Positions 1 through 5,630 are shown, numbered from the stretch's first letter. The stretch: DNA of 6,688 nt from Candidatus Caldipriscus sp. T1.2 (GCA_000980735.1 LBFQ01000049.1:30769-37456); one strand, 5' to 3'. A program made the numbers and translations. Notes: generated from the sequence alone by a model not told the origin.

Positions 1-1089
1 CCCCCACTATTTTCCCCAAAGATAGGGATCCCTTCGGGGTTTTCAAACCTGAAAATAGAATACTTTTACGCCTTCAAAAAGTACGGGGTTTCGGATTTCG
101 GAAAGGTCCTTATCAGATATTTTAACGGTACTTCCTGGTCATCCTGGAGCGAATTGAAAACATATTCAAGCACATCTTCGGGTAAGGATAGCTTCACAGT
201 TCCCACCTATGATAGCCTTCAGGTTGCCTTCGTCTATTTTAGCCTTGAGTGGTCCTTCTGGTTCGCGGTTGATGAGTTCAGAATAAGGGGAGGAAAAACT
301 TATAGCATAGACGTGGCGGTGGAAGAGGCAAGGGAGCCAGCAAACAGAGGAATTTATTTCAAAGGGGATTTTTTACATCCCAGGGCGGTCATTTCAAACC
401 ATGGGACGAATCCTGCAGACCTTTTCAGGATCCTTAGAATTTATCTTGGAAGTTCTACGGTTTATGTGGATTCCCAACCCTCAACACTTCCCCCTGATAC
501 CACCATTGAGGAAAGCTTCAGTATGTGGGTACTTGATACGGTGGGTTATATGAGGGGGGTTTTTAGGGTTAGGGCGGATGGGGATAGCGTTCCGGAAAAC
601 GATTCCCTTGTTGTATATTTCAGGGTTTATCCCCAGCCAGTAATGGATACGACAATACCATATTCAAGGATCTCCCCTACAATAGACGGGATCTTTAACC
701 CATCCGAGTGGTCCGACGCCCTGGTGATAGACGTATCAAACTTTGCGGGTAAGGGTTCTTCGCCGGTTGATACGGGGAATGCCAAGCTCTTTGTTAAGCA
801 CGACGGAAGCTTTATTTACCTTGCCCTAAGGGTTTCCGATAGCACTTACAACATGGAGGATGCCTTTGGCTTTATAATAAACGATAATGGGGACGGCTTT
901 TGGGAAAGTGGTGAGGGGGAAAATGTACTTTATCCTTCTCCGTCAAAATGGTGGGCTACCCGTGAGATAGGGGATCCTGGGTATATCCTAGGAGGGATAG
1001 GTTTTCAAATTTTGGCTACAGCTTGGGTGTATATGAGGCGAAAATTCCCTTTGGGAATTTTGAAGTTATTGGGGATCCATCTTATATAA
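1..1089 (+). CDS. Modular secreted surface protein, upstream piece (5' end outside window, 3' end frameshifted)
   Basis: This frame is open from base 1, so the gene begins upstream; the TTG at 154 is only the first start-like codon in the window. Bases 1 to about 290 encode the end of a jelly-roll domain of MAM/cleaved-adhesin type: Trp/Ser-rich strands, then a closing VDEFRI strand (268-285). About 370-640 is a CARDB/Ig-like beta domain (a 'VISNHGTNPADLF' strand, then 'VPENDSLVVYF'). From about 640 a CBM9-like sandwich begins, with TIDGIFNPSEWSDA and then acidic FIINDNGDGFWESGEGEN. This domain is cut: the frame runs into 18-20 unrelated residues and a TAA at 1087-1089, while the expected closing strand (VYEAKIPFG) continues in the frame one base back. 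I therefore read this and the next entry as one gene. The domains are typical of extracellular adhesion or carbohydrate-binding proteins; the substrate is unknown. Domain calls are from pattern, not a profile search. Confidence 0.75.
   Translation, partial: PPLFSPKIGIPSGFSNLKIEYFYAFKKYGVSDFGKVLIRYFNGTSWSSWSELKTYSSTSSGKDSFTVPTYDSLQVAFVYFSLEWSFWFAVDEFRIRGGKTYSIDVAVEEAREPANRGIYFKGDFLHPRAVISNHGTNPADLFRILRIYLGSSTVYVDSQPSTLPPDTTIEESFSMWVLDTVGYMRGVFRVRADGDSVPENDSLVVYFRVYPQPVMDTTIPYSRISPTIDGIFNPSEWSDALVIDVSNFAGKGSSPVDTGNAKLFVKHDGSFIYLALRVSDSTYNMEDAFGFIINDNGDGFWESGEGENVLYPSPSKWWATREIGDPGYILGGIGFQILATAWVYMRRKFPLGILKLLGIHLI
988..1022 (+). other. Probable single-base deletion (frameshift site) in the surface-protein gene
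   Basis: The upstream frame is sensible through IGDPGYI (967-987), and the next frame is sensible from about 1002 (FSNFGYSLGVYEAKIPFG). Adding one G to the GGG run at 994-996 joins them as LGGDRFSNFGYSLG with no other change, which fits the CBM9-like fold. The site must lie after the TGA at 963-965 and before the TAA at 1087-1089. A homopolymer sequencing error and a true mutation are equally compatible with the sequence. Confidence 0.7.
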
Positions 1090-2213
1090 AAACGGGTAGC
1101 GGAAAGGCTTTTAAAATCTCGTTATATTACAAGGATGGGAGGAACGGGAGGTACTTAGCTTGGTGGCCCCAAAACCTTGACACATCAAGCTATTACAGCC
1201 CATCCCTGAAAGCCAGGTTAAAGCTTAAAAGGCCTACGAATTGGTGGAACATCGGGATAGCGGGCTTTAGGTTTTCGGAGTGCGAGCTCGGTTCCCCCTG
1301 TCATATTAAGGTTTTCCTATACGACGACAGCTCATCCATCTCCTCCCTCTGCACCTTAAGGTTACGCGTTTTATCATACCCATCCCTAAACCTCGTATAT
1401 TCAAAGGATACCACCTTAACAATACCCATAGGTTCCGCGGACTCCCTGAATTTTACGTTTAATCCTCCATACTCCGGCTATTTCAAGGTTTTTGCGGAAA
1501 TTTCTAGGGATTCCTCCTTGGGAAATAACTATTTTGAGGGTATTCTACCGGTTTCAAGGGTGTTCTCCGCACCCTTCGTTGAGAACTTTGAGGGAGAATT
1601 CTTCCCGCCCTTGGGTTGGAAGGTGGAAGGTACGGGTTGGGTGAGGGGGAATAACTTTTCAAGCTCTGAGATAGCCCCTCCATTTGGAATATCCGGCTAC
1701 GGCTTTGCGGAATTCACATCTTACACACTACTCTCCGGCGACTCCTCCGCCCTTATCTCGCCAAAAATAATAGCCCCATCCAACCCCGTTCTCTCCTTCT
1801 GGTGGTGGAACGGATATGGTGCGCTTAGAGGTAACTTTGATTATCTCCTCGTTTATTACAGAACTCAAAGGAACCCTTGGACGCTCCTTTCTTGGCTCTC
1901 GGGTGATGCCAACACTTGGAGGAGGGTAATATTACCGCTTCCCGTATTATCTGGAGATACGGTTCAGATCAGGTTTGTGGGCGTGAGCGATTTTGGGGAT
2001 ACCGACATCTCCCTTGATGATGTTGGGATCATCAGGGATCCATTAAACGTTTCGGAAGCTTTGGGAGAAGAAACTTACAAAGAAATCTATGATGTTTCGG
2101 GCAGGTTGATCTTCAAGGGTAAAGGTAATGTTAAGCTAAAGAAAGGGGTATATTTCGTGAAGGTGGGGGGGAGGGTGATCAAGCTCATAGTGGGGGACCT
2201 TTCACCCTTATAA
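1023..2213 (+). CDS. Modular secreted surface protein, downstream piece with cleaved-adhesin domain and sorting-tail-like C-terminus
   Basis: This continues the preceding gene after a one-base frame change. TTG 1023 is a nominal start with no Shine-Dalgarno; the frame is open from 966 (TGA at 963-965). It opens with the missing CBM9 strand (VYEAKIPFG), whose domain runs to about 1230. About 1230-1560 is a second Ig/CARDB-like beta region ending in a 'GNNYFEGILPV' strand. About 1575-2035 is a cleaved-adhesin domain with the hallmark FEGEFFPPLGW opening, a SALISPKI strand, an FWWW core and the closing DISLDDVGI. The last ~50 residues (IYDVSGRLIF, KKGVYFVKVGG, then a hydrophobic strand) resemble the type A C-terminal sorting tail of type IX secretion. 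That predicts outer-membrane export and anchoring, provided the organism has T9SS. The native stop TAA (2211-2213) sits inside the tRNA promoter. If translated separately this fragment would have no signal peptide, so the gene is either inactive or joined by a sequencing correction. Confidence 0.8.
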   Translation: MGVYEAKIPFGNFEVIGDPSYIKTGSGKAFKISLYYKDGRNGRYLAWWPQNLDTSSYYSPSLKARLKLKRPTNWWNIGIAGFRFSECELGSPCHIKVFLYDDSSSISSLCTLRLRVLSYPSLNLVYSKDTTLTIPIGSADSLNFTFNPPYSGYFKVFAEISRDSSLGNNYFEGILPVSRVFSAPFVENFEGEFFPPLGWKVEGTGWVRGNNFSSSEIAPPFGISGYGFAEFTSYTLLSGDSSALISPKIIAPSNPVLSFWWWNGYGALRGNFDYLLVYYRTQRNPWTLLSWLSGDANTWRRVILPLPVLSGDTVQIRFVGVSDFGDTDISLDDVGIIRDPLNVSEALGEETYKEIYDVSGRLIFKGKGNVKLKKGVYFVKVGGRVIKLIVGDLSPL

Positions 2214-2214
2214 T
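2209..2214 (+). promoter_or_regulatory. -10 box (TATAAT) for the tRNA gene, overlapping the upstream stop codon
   Basis: A perfect TATAAT occupies 2209-2214 and contains the TAA stop (2211-2213) of the surface-protein gene. Transcription would start about 2221-2222, giving a leader of only 4-5 nt before the tRNA 5' end at 2226. No good -35 is seen at 17 nt spacing (2186-2191 reads CATAGT), so the promoter rests on the -10 alone. Confidence 0.5.
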
Positions 2215-2225
2215 ATCCACCTCAG

Positions 2226-2298
2226 GGGGCCGTAGCTCAATCGGCAGAGCGGCGGACTCATAATCCGTGGGTTGGGGGTTCGAGTCCCTCCGGCCCCA
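2226..2298 (+). tRNA. tRNA with CAT anticodon (elongator Met, or Ile2 read by lysidine)
   Basis: A complete 73-nt cloverleaf. The acceptor stem GGGGCCG/CGGCCCC (2226-2232 with 2291-2297) is seven G-C pairs. The D stem is GCTC/GAGC with loop AATCGGCA. The anticodon stem GCGGA/TCCGT has loop CTCATAA and anticodon CAT at 2259-2261. The variable loop is GGGTT and the T stem GGGGG/CCCTC with loop TTCGAGT. A15 and T48 can form the Levitt pair. The discriminator is A2298 and no CCA is encoded, so CCA must be added by nucleotidyltransferase. The Watson-Crick G1-C72 pair argues against initiator tRNA. Elongator tRNA-Met and tRNA-Ile2 (whose C34 is converted to lysidine by TilS) share the CTCATAA loop; the sequence alone does not separate them. 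The G+C-rich stems fit a thermophile. Confidence 0.95.
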
Positions 2299-2306
2299 TT
2301 TTTTTT
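2299..2306 (+). terminator. T8 run after the tRNA, possible intrinsic terminator
   Basis: Eight T follow directly after the discriminator base of a very G+C-rich tRNA. The acceptor and T stems could serve as the hairpin of an intrinsic terminator, which would insulate the tRNA from the lipoprotein gene. There is no separate dedicated hairpin before the T run, so this is tentative. Confidence 0.35.
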
Positions 2307-2312
2307 GGGGGA

Positions 2313-2318
2313 TATAAA
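2313..2318 (+). promoter_or_regulatory. TATAAA -10-like box just upstream of the lipoprotein start
   Basis: TATAAA ends 9 nt before ATG 2328, so a start 6-9 nt downstream would place the mRNA 5' end at or next to the start codon. No Shine-Dalgarno is present; the only G run (2307-2311) is 16 nt from ATG. No -35 is recognisable, because 17 nt upstream lies in the tRNA 3' end. This fits leaderless expression. Confidence 0.4.
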
Positions 2319-2327
2319 ACCCCGTTT

Positions 2328-3833
2328 ATGAGGAAATTCTTTCTATTTATCCTTGTTCTTTCTTGTGGCAATTCAAAGGCCTCCGCAGAAAAAGCCCACA
2401 AGTTCTCCTTTCCTCCCGAGGCAAACTACCCCCTTGATTCATTAGTGGAAGGTATTGGGATCTTCGTTAACAGGTTGGACGGATATATGGTGAGGGCATT
2501 CAAGGAGTTTTCCTCATCCTCCCGCCTCGGGATGTTCGTATTTTACGATAAGGATAGGGATTACGCCTTTGTTTCCGGTTTTGTTAGGGGAAAGGGGGAA
2601 GAGGCTATAAGGAACGCCTTAAAGGTGATATCTCATCATATAACCTCAGATCCCGTTTTCAAGAAAACCGAAGGGGGAACCCTCATATACTTCAACACTA
2701 AGTACCCTTACGAGATCCTTGGGAAAATAAAGGGTGGGAATTACAGGGGCATTATGATGGTGATTGATGGGGGTAAGCTTTCAAGGGTTTCAATCCTTAT
2801 ATTCCCCCAGAACCCGGATGAAGGGATGTTGGGAAAGTTAAGGGAACTTGCGGAGAGCTTTAAGGTTATTCCCGCGAAGGAAAGGGTAGCTTACACTTTC
2901 GGAACAATTTACGACCCATCGGGTATTCCCGCGATTTACTTACCTGTTCCGGATGGTTGGAAACTCGAGGGTCAGGCAATAAAGACGGGAGTACAGGCCT
3001 GGGGAGCGTACTATAGGCTATACACCGGGGAAGCATTCCTTGCCTTGGATAACCTAAGCGCTGAGGCAAACTCGGTTATGGGAAATTCCCAGACTATGTT
3101 AAAGATAAATGGAAATGCGAGCATGATTGGGGGTTTTGTGGTGGTTGGCACGAGGGAGGGTTGCATAAATTCCGTTTTCTCATATTTCTGGCCTGGATAC
3201 AAACTTGAATATGTTAAGGATCTACCGCCTCCCAACTATGTCCCTCAGGGGGTATCCGCAACATCCCTATTTATAAAGGGAACGAAGGGGGATACTACAA
3301 GGTACGGTTTTGCGGTTTGCTTTGGGTGGGGTTTTGGCGATTATATGAGCTCTTACGCGAGCGGGAATCTAACCCTTATCACCATGAGTATGCTATCCGA
3401 AAAGTCCAACTATTACGGGCCACTTATGCTCTCCATCCTAAACGGTATGCAAACGAACCCAGAATGGCTCGCGCTGATAGATAAACGTTTCGTTAATGAG
3501 GCGAGGAGGATAAACGAGATAACGAAGGCGATAATAGAGGAAAAGAGGAGGGAGGCGGAAATGTTTAGGGCGTACTTAAAGGAAAACAGGGAGATTTCGG
3601 AAGGTTGGAGGCAAACATTGAGTGAGGGGAACGAGTGGGTCTCGGATCTCAACACCGCCTGGGCTAACCTTCTGGGGGAGAAAACCTACGTCAAGGATCC
3701 TGGAACGGGTGAAATATTCAGGTTGGACGATAGGGGAGGGGATTTTTACAAGGAACCCACCTTCGGGACAATATGGGAAAACGTCCCGAAGGATTACGAA
3801 TTGCAGAGGTCCCTGCAGGAGATGGGGTTATAA
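2328..3833 (+). CDS. Probable lipoprotein of unknown function (501 aa)
   Basis: I do not recognise this family. The N-terminus MRKFFLFILVLSCGNS is a short lipoprotein-type signal: two positive residues, a nine-residue hydrophobic core, and a VLSC lipobox with Cys13 followed by Gly-Asn. Leu at -2 is less usual. The mature protein would be lipid-anchored. Residues 20-380 look like mixed alpha/beta globular sequence without a known motif, with aromatic-rich patches (WGAYYRLY, SYFWPGYKL). Residues about 385-435 are highly charged and helical (EEKRREAEMFRAYLKENRE), a likely coiled coil. The last 60 residues form a distinct Trp/Gly-rich module with LNTAWANLLG, DPGTGEIFRL and FGTIWENVP. ATG 2328 is the only plausible start; the frame upstream has no start codon back through the T run. 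It stands alone between a tRNA and a convergent gene. The reading frame is intact and codon use matches its neighbours. Confidence 0.85.
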   Translation: MRKFFLFILVLSCGNSKASAEKAHKFSFPPEANYPLDSLVEGIGIFVNRLDGYMVRAFKEFSSSSRLGMFVFYDKDRDYAFVSGFVRGKGEEAIRNALKVISHHITSDPVFKKTEGGTLIYFNTKYPYEILGKIKGGNYRGIMMVIDGGKLSRVSILIFPQNPDEGMLGKLRELAESFKVIPAKERVAYTFGTIYDPSGIPAIYLPVPDGWKLEGQAIKTGVQAWGAYYRLYTGEAFLALDNLSAEANSVMGNSQTMLKINGNASMIGGFVVVGTREGCINSVFSYFWPGYKLEYVKDLPPPNYVPQGVSATSLFIKGTKGDTTRYGFAVCFGWGFGDYMSSYASGNLTLITMSMLSEKSNYYGPLMLSILNGMQTNPEWLALIDKRFVNEARRINEITKAIIEEKRREAEMFRAYLKENREISEGWRQTLSEGNEWVSDLNTAWANLLGEKTYVKDPGTGEIFRLDDRGGDFYKEPTFGTIWENVPKDYELQRSLQEMGL

Positions 3834-3834
3834 T

Positions 3835-5007
3835 TTACCTCTTCCAATCCGCCATAAATACGTTGAATTCCCTCCTATCCTTACTACCCCTGTTTGATGT
3901 CCAGATAAGCCTTTTACCATCCCTACTGAACATCGGGAAGGAGTTGAAACCCTCAGAATAGGTTATCCTCTCAAGGTTTTTCCCGTCAATATCTATCTTG
4001 TAAAGCTCAAAGTTGAAGGTTCCGGGTTTGTGCAAGTTTGAAGAGAAGATTATGAACCTTTCGGATGGGTGGAAGTACGGGGCGAAATTTGAGACACCCT
4101 TGGGTGAATGAGTGAGCTGGGTAAATTTTTTCGTTTTCGTGTCGTATATAAATAGCTCAACGTTTTCGGGTTTTACAAGGTTCTTTGAGAGAAGCTCTCT
4201 AAATTCGGAAAGTTCCGATGAATCAGAAATATGCCTCGCCCTAAAAACTATGTATCTGCCCGATGGGCTGAACATCGCTCCCCCATCGTATCCCGGAAAC
4301 TCAGTTATCCTCTCAATTTCCCTTGTTTTTAAGTTTATAGTGTATAGCTCAAGGTCCCCGTCCTTTGATGAGGTGAAAACGATAAGATCCCTGTAATTCC
4401 CTTCTCCCTCCGCATCGTATCCGGGTGATGAGAAAAGGGGAACGATCGTATCACTTTTCAGGTTATAAAGGTAAAGGTCGTAATCAAAGAGTCTCCAGAC
4501 GTAAATACCCTTTCTCAAGTATTCTATAGCATAAGGGTTCGTTGGGCATTCCTTACCCTTCGAAAATGTGCTGGAAAACAAAATTAAAGTATCGTTTAAA
4601 AACCAACCGCAGGTGTTTGCTCCTCCCGGCGATATCCTCTTTATGGGGAAGCCGTAAATATCCATAACGAAGATCTGATCGCACTCAAATTTCTCTTTAA
4701 TAAAAACCCTACTGTACAACCCACCAAAGATCGAAGAATCGTAAAGGGAAGGGAAGAAGAACATCCAACCTTCCTTATGCTTCACTTTAAAGTAGCTAAG
4801 CCCCTTCTTTTTTGCCAAACTTTCAACCTCTCTATCACTCTTCGTTAAAATGTAAGTTCCCCCCTCACCCTTCGTTTGAAAAACGATCTTATCACCCTTC
4901 GGTGAAAAGTAAGCCTCCGCGTTCTCCCCAACAAAGGTCAATTGCCTGACGTTTTTCAGAAACCTCCCTTCCCCCCCGAAAATAATTTCGCATATTATGA
5001 GGATCAT
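3835..5007 (-). CDS. TolB-like PD40 beta-propeller protein
   Basis: A 390-residue protein built of PD40/WD40-like blades as in TolB. Clear repeats with the FSPxG-xxIxF pattern are at residues 22-45 (AYFSPKGDKIVF), 197-257 (GGAMFSPSGRYIVFRA), 285-323 (APYFHPSERFIIFSSN) and 333-373 (FPMFSRDGKRLIWTSNR). The phrases CDQIF, NTCGWF, ECPTNP, GYDAE, SSKDGDLELY and the final NVFMADW match a recurring TolB-like family, including its three cysteines (108, 132, 154 by eye). Such proteins are usually exported; here the N-terminus MILIICEIIFGG is a short hydrophobic stretch, not a convincing signal peptide. No catalytic domain is present, so a binding or scaffold role is likely and the ligand is unknown. 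ATG 5007 is the first start after an in-frame TAG upstream. The stop lies one base from the convergent lipoprotein stop. The start has no Shine-Dalgarno but a TAAAAT box 7 nt upstream. Confidence 0.9.
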   Translation of the reverse strand: MILIICEIIFGGEGRFLKNVRQLTFVGENAEAYFSPKGDKIVFQTKGEGGTYILTKSDREVESLAKKKGLSYFKVKHKEGWMFFFPSLYDSSIFGGLYSRVFIKEKFECDQIFVMDIYGFPIKRISPGGANTCGWFLNDTLILFSSTFSKGKECPTNPYAIEYLRKGIYVWRLFDYDLYLYNLKSDTIVPLFSSPGYDAEGEGNYRDLIVFTSSKDGDLELYTINLKTREIERITEFPGYDGGAMFSPSGRYIVFRARHISDSSELSEFRELLSKNLVKPENVELFIYDTKTKKFTQLTHSPKGVSNFAPYFHPSERFIIFSSNLHKPGTFNFELYKIDIDGKNLERITYSEGFNSFPMFSRDGKRLIWTSNRGSKDRREFNVFMADWKR

Positions 5008-5014
5008 ATCGGAT

Positions 5015-5020
5015 ATTTTA
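5015..5020 (-). promoter_or_regulatory. TAAAAT -10-like box for the TolB-like gene
   Basis: On the minus strand TAAAAT lies 7 nt before the ATG at 5007, the right distance for transcription to begin at or beside the start codon. No Shine-Dalgarno fits in the interval (ATCCGAT). No -35 at usual spacing is convincing; TTGAAT on this strand (5046-5051) is too far, with a 25-nt gap. Confidence 0.4.
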
Positions 5021-5045
5021 CGGAGGAGATTTTCAGCCTTAAAAT
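5017..5045 (+). promoter_or_regulatory. Candidate promoter of the rhodanese operon
   Basis: TTTACG (5017-5022, four of six matches to TTGACA) and TAAAAT (5040-5045) are separated by 17 nt. The -10 ends 9 nt before ATG 5055, so the transcript would start at or within 3 nt of the start codon. The -35 overlaps the -10 of the divergent TolB-like gene, so the two promoters could compete for polymerase or share a regulator. Confidence 0.45.
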
Positions 5046-5054
5046 ATTCAAGCT

Positions 5055-5417
5055 ATGATAGCAATTTTATCATTTGTTTGGATAGATGCGGATTGGCTAA
5101 ATTCATACGTTAGCTCGGGGAAGGGGAAAGCGATAATAATAGACGTAAGGACACCCGAGGAGCACGAGATGGGTTTCATACCCGGAACCCATTACCTGAT
5201 CCCCCATACCATCATAGGAGAAAAGATAAAGGAGCTCAAGATAAACCCAGAAAAAGACACCATAATTGTCTATTGTAGGTCCGGGAACAGATCAACCGTC
5301 GCCGCGAAGGTTTTAGAATCAAAGGGGTATAAGAACGTGTTAAACTTGAAGGGTGGTATAAGGGAGTGGCAGGAGAAAGGATATAAGGTGGTTCAGGGGC
5401 AAAAAACGGGGAGGTGA
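5055..5417 (+). CDS. Single-domain rhodanese (thiosulfate sulfurtransferase family)
   Basis: A 120-residue single rhodanese domain. The family moves a sulfane sulfur from donors such as thiosulfate or a carrier protein to an acceptor through a persulfide on the loop cysteine. The opening motif IIIDVRTPEEHEMGFIPG (residues 27-44) and the active loop CRSGNRS with catalytic Cys74 are intact, and the closing LKGGIREWQEKGY motif is present, so it should be active. The N-terminus (MIAILSFVWIDADWL) is mildly hydrophobic but lacks positive charge and a cleavage site, so a cytoplasmic location is more likely. ATG 5055 is fixed by an in-frame TAA at 5040-5042. The next gene begins 3 nt after the stop, and the stop overlaps its Shine-Dalgarno. 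In E. coli YgaP the same domain is fused to a DUF2892 membrane part; here they are adjacent genes. Confidence 0.93.
   Translation: MIAILSFVWIDADWLNSYVSSGKGKAIIIDVRTPEEHEMGFIPGTHYLIPHTIIGEKIKELKINPEKDTIIVYCRSGNRSTVAAKVLESKGYKNVLNLKGGIREWQEKGYKVVQGQKTGR
5410..5415 (+). promoter_or_regulatory. Strong Shine-Dalgarno for the DUF2892 gene
   Basis: GGAGGT, extending to GGAGGTGA at 5410-5417, lies 5 nt before ATG 5421 and overlaps the rhodanese stop TGA (5415-5417). This shows that the organism uses strong Shine-Dalgarno sites within operons, in contrast to the promoter-proximal genes of this window. It also suggests translational coupling. Confidence 0.85.
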
Positions 5418-5420
5418 GAT

Positions 5421-5630
5421 ATGGTAAAGAACGTGGGCACCGTTGATAAGATAGTTAGGGCGATAGTGGGGATCCTTGCCCTGGTGGGGGTGTTTCTTGT
5501 AAGCGGTACGGTTTTAAAAGTGATCCTAGGGATAGTGGCTATCTTAATGTTCTTCACCGCCATAACGGGATACTGCGCCCTCTACCAAGTTTTAGGTATA
5601 TCAACATGCCCAACCGGAGGTAAAAAGTAG
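5421..5630 (+). CDS. DUF2892 (YgaP-like) two-helix inner-membrane protein
   Basis: A 69-residue protein matching the DUF2892 membrane family in full: an N-terminal N-V-G-x-x-D-K/R-x-x-R start (residues 4-13), two hydrophobic helices at about 12-28 and 32-50, then GYCALYQVLGISTC with Cys52 and Cys63. In E. coli YgaP this unit follows a rhodanese domain on the same chain and anchors it in the inner membrane. Here it directly follows a free-standing rhodanese, so the two products probably act together at the membrane. A sulfur-relay or sulfur-species transport role is inference; the two cysteines could accept sulfur. Start ATG 5421 has an ideal Shine-Dalgarno 5 nt upstream. The end of the gene carries the Shine-Dalgarno of the next frame, and its TAG stop overlaps the likely start of that frame. 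Confidence 0.92.
   Translation: MVKNVGTVDKIVRAIVGILALVGVFLVSGTVLKVILGIVAILMFFTAITGYCALYQVLGISTCPTGGKK
5616..5621 (+). promoter_or_regulatory. Shine-Dalgarno deciding the start of the YfiM-like gene
   Basis: GGAGGT at 5616-5621 is followed by AAAAA and then GTA at 5627. The hexamer and the 5-nt spacing are the same as those before the DUF2892 ATG (5410-5415, N5, 5421). The site lies in codons for Gly-Gly near the end of the DUF2892 gene and points to codon 5627 as the initiation position, although it is GTA. Confidence 0.6.

Noticed and set aside
985..1025. Programmed -1 ribosomal frameshift joining the two surface-protein frames
   Set aside because: No X-XXY-YYZ slippery heptamer in the right phase; the nearest run (AGGTTTT) does not fit, and no strong downstream structure is evident.
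2226..2298. Initiator tRNA-fMet
   Set aside because: It has a G1-C72 pair and an anticodon stem of G-U, C-G, G-C, G-C, A-U, lacking the mismatched 1-72 and three consecutive G-C pairs of bacterial initiators.
2866..3235. Minus-strand frames of 67 and 74 codons inside the lipoprotein gene
   Set aside because: Low-complexity, no family pattern, and fully antisense to a gene with coherent protein sequence.
3413..3961. Minus-strand frame 3413-3655 and plus-strand frames 3622-3897 and 3773-3961 at the convergent junction
   Set aside because: They are shadows of the lipoprotein and propeller genes; the plus-strand ones cross both stops and encode no recognisable protein.
4112..4396. Plus-strand 94-codon frame within the TolB-like gene
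   Set aside because: Antisense to conserved propeller blades; the sequence is Ser/Phe-rich shadow.
5021..5028. CGGAGGAG as the Shine-Dalgarno of the rhodanese gene
   Set aside because: It is about 26 nt from ATG 5055, and an in-frame TAA at 5040-5042 rules out an earlier start.
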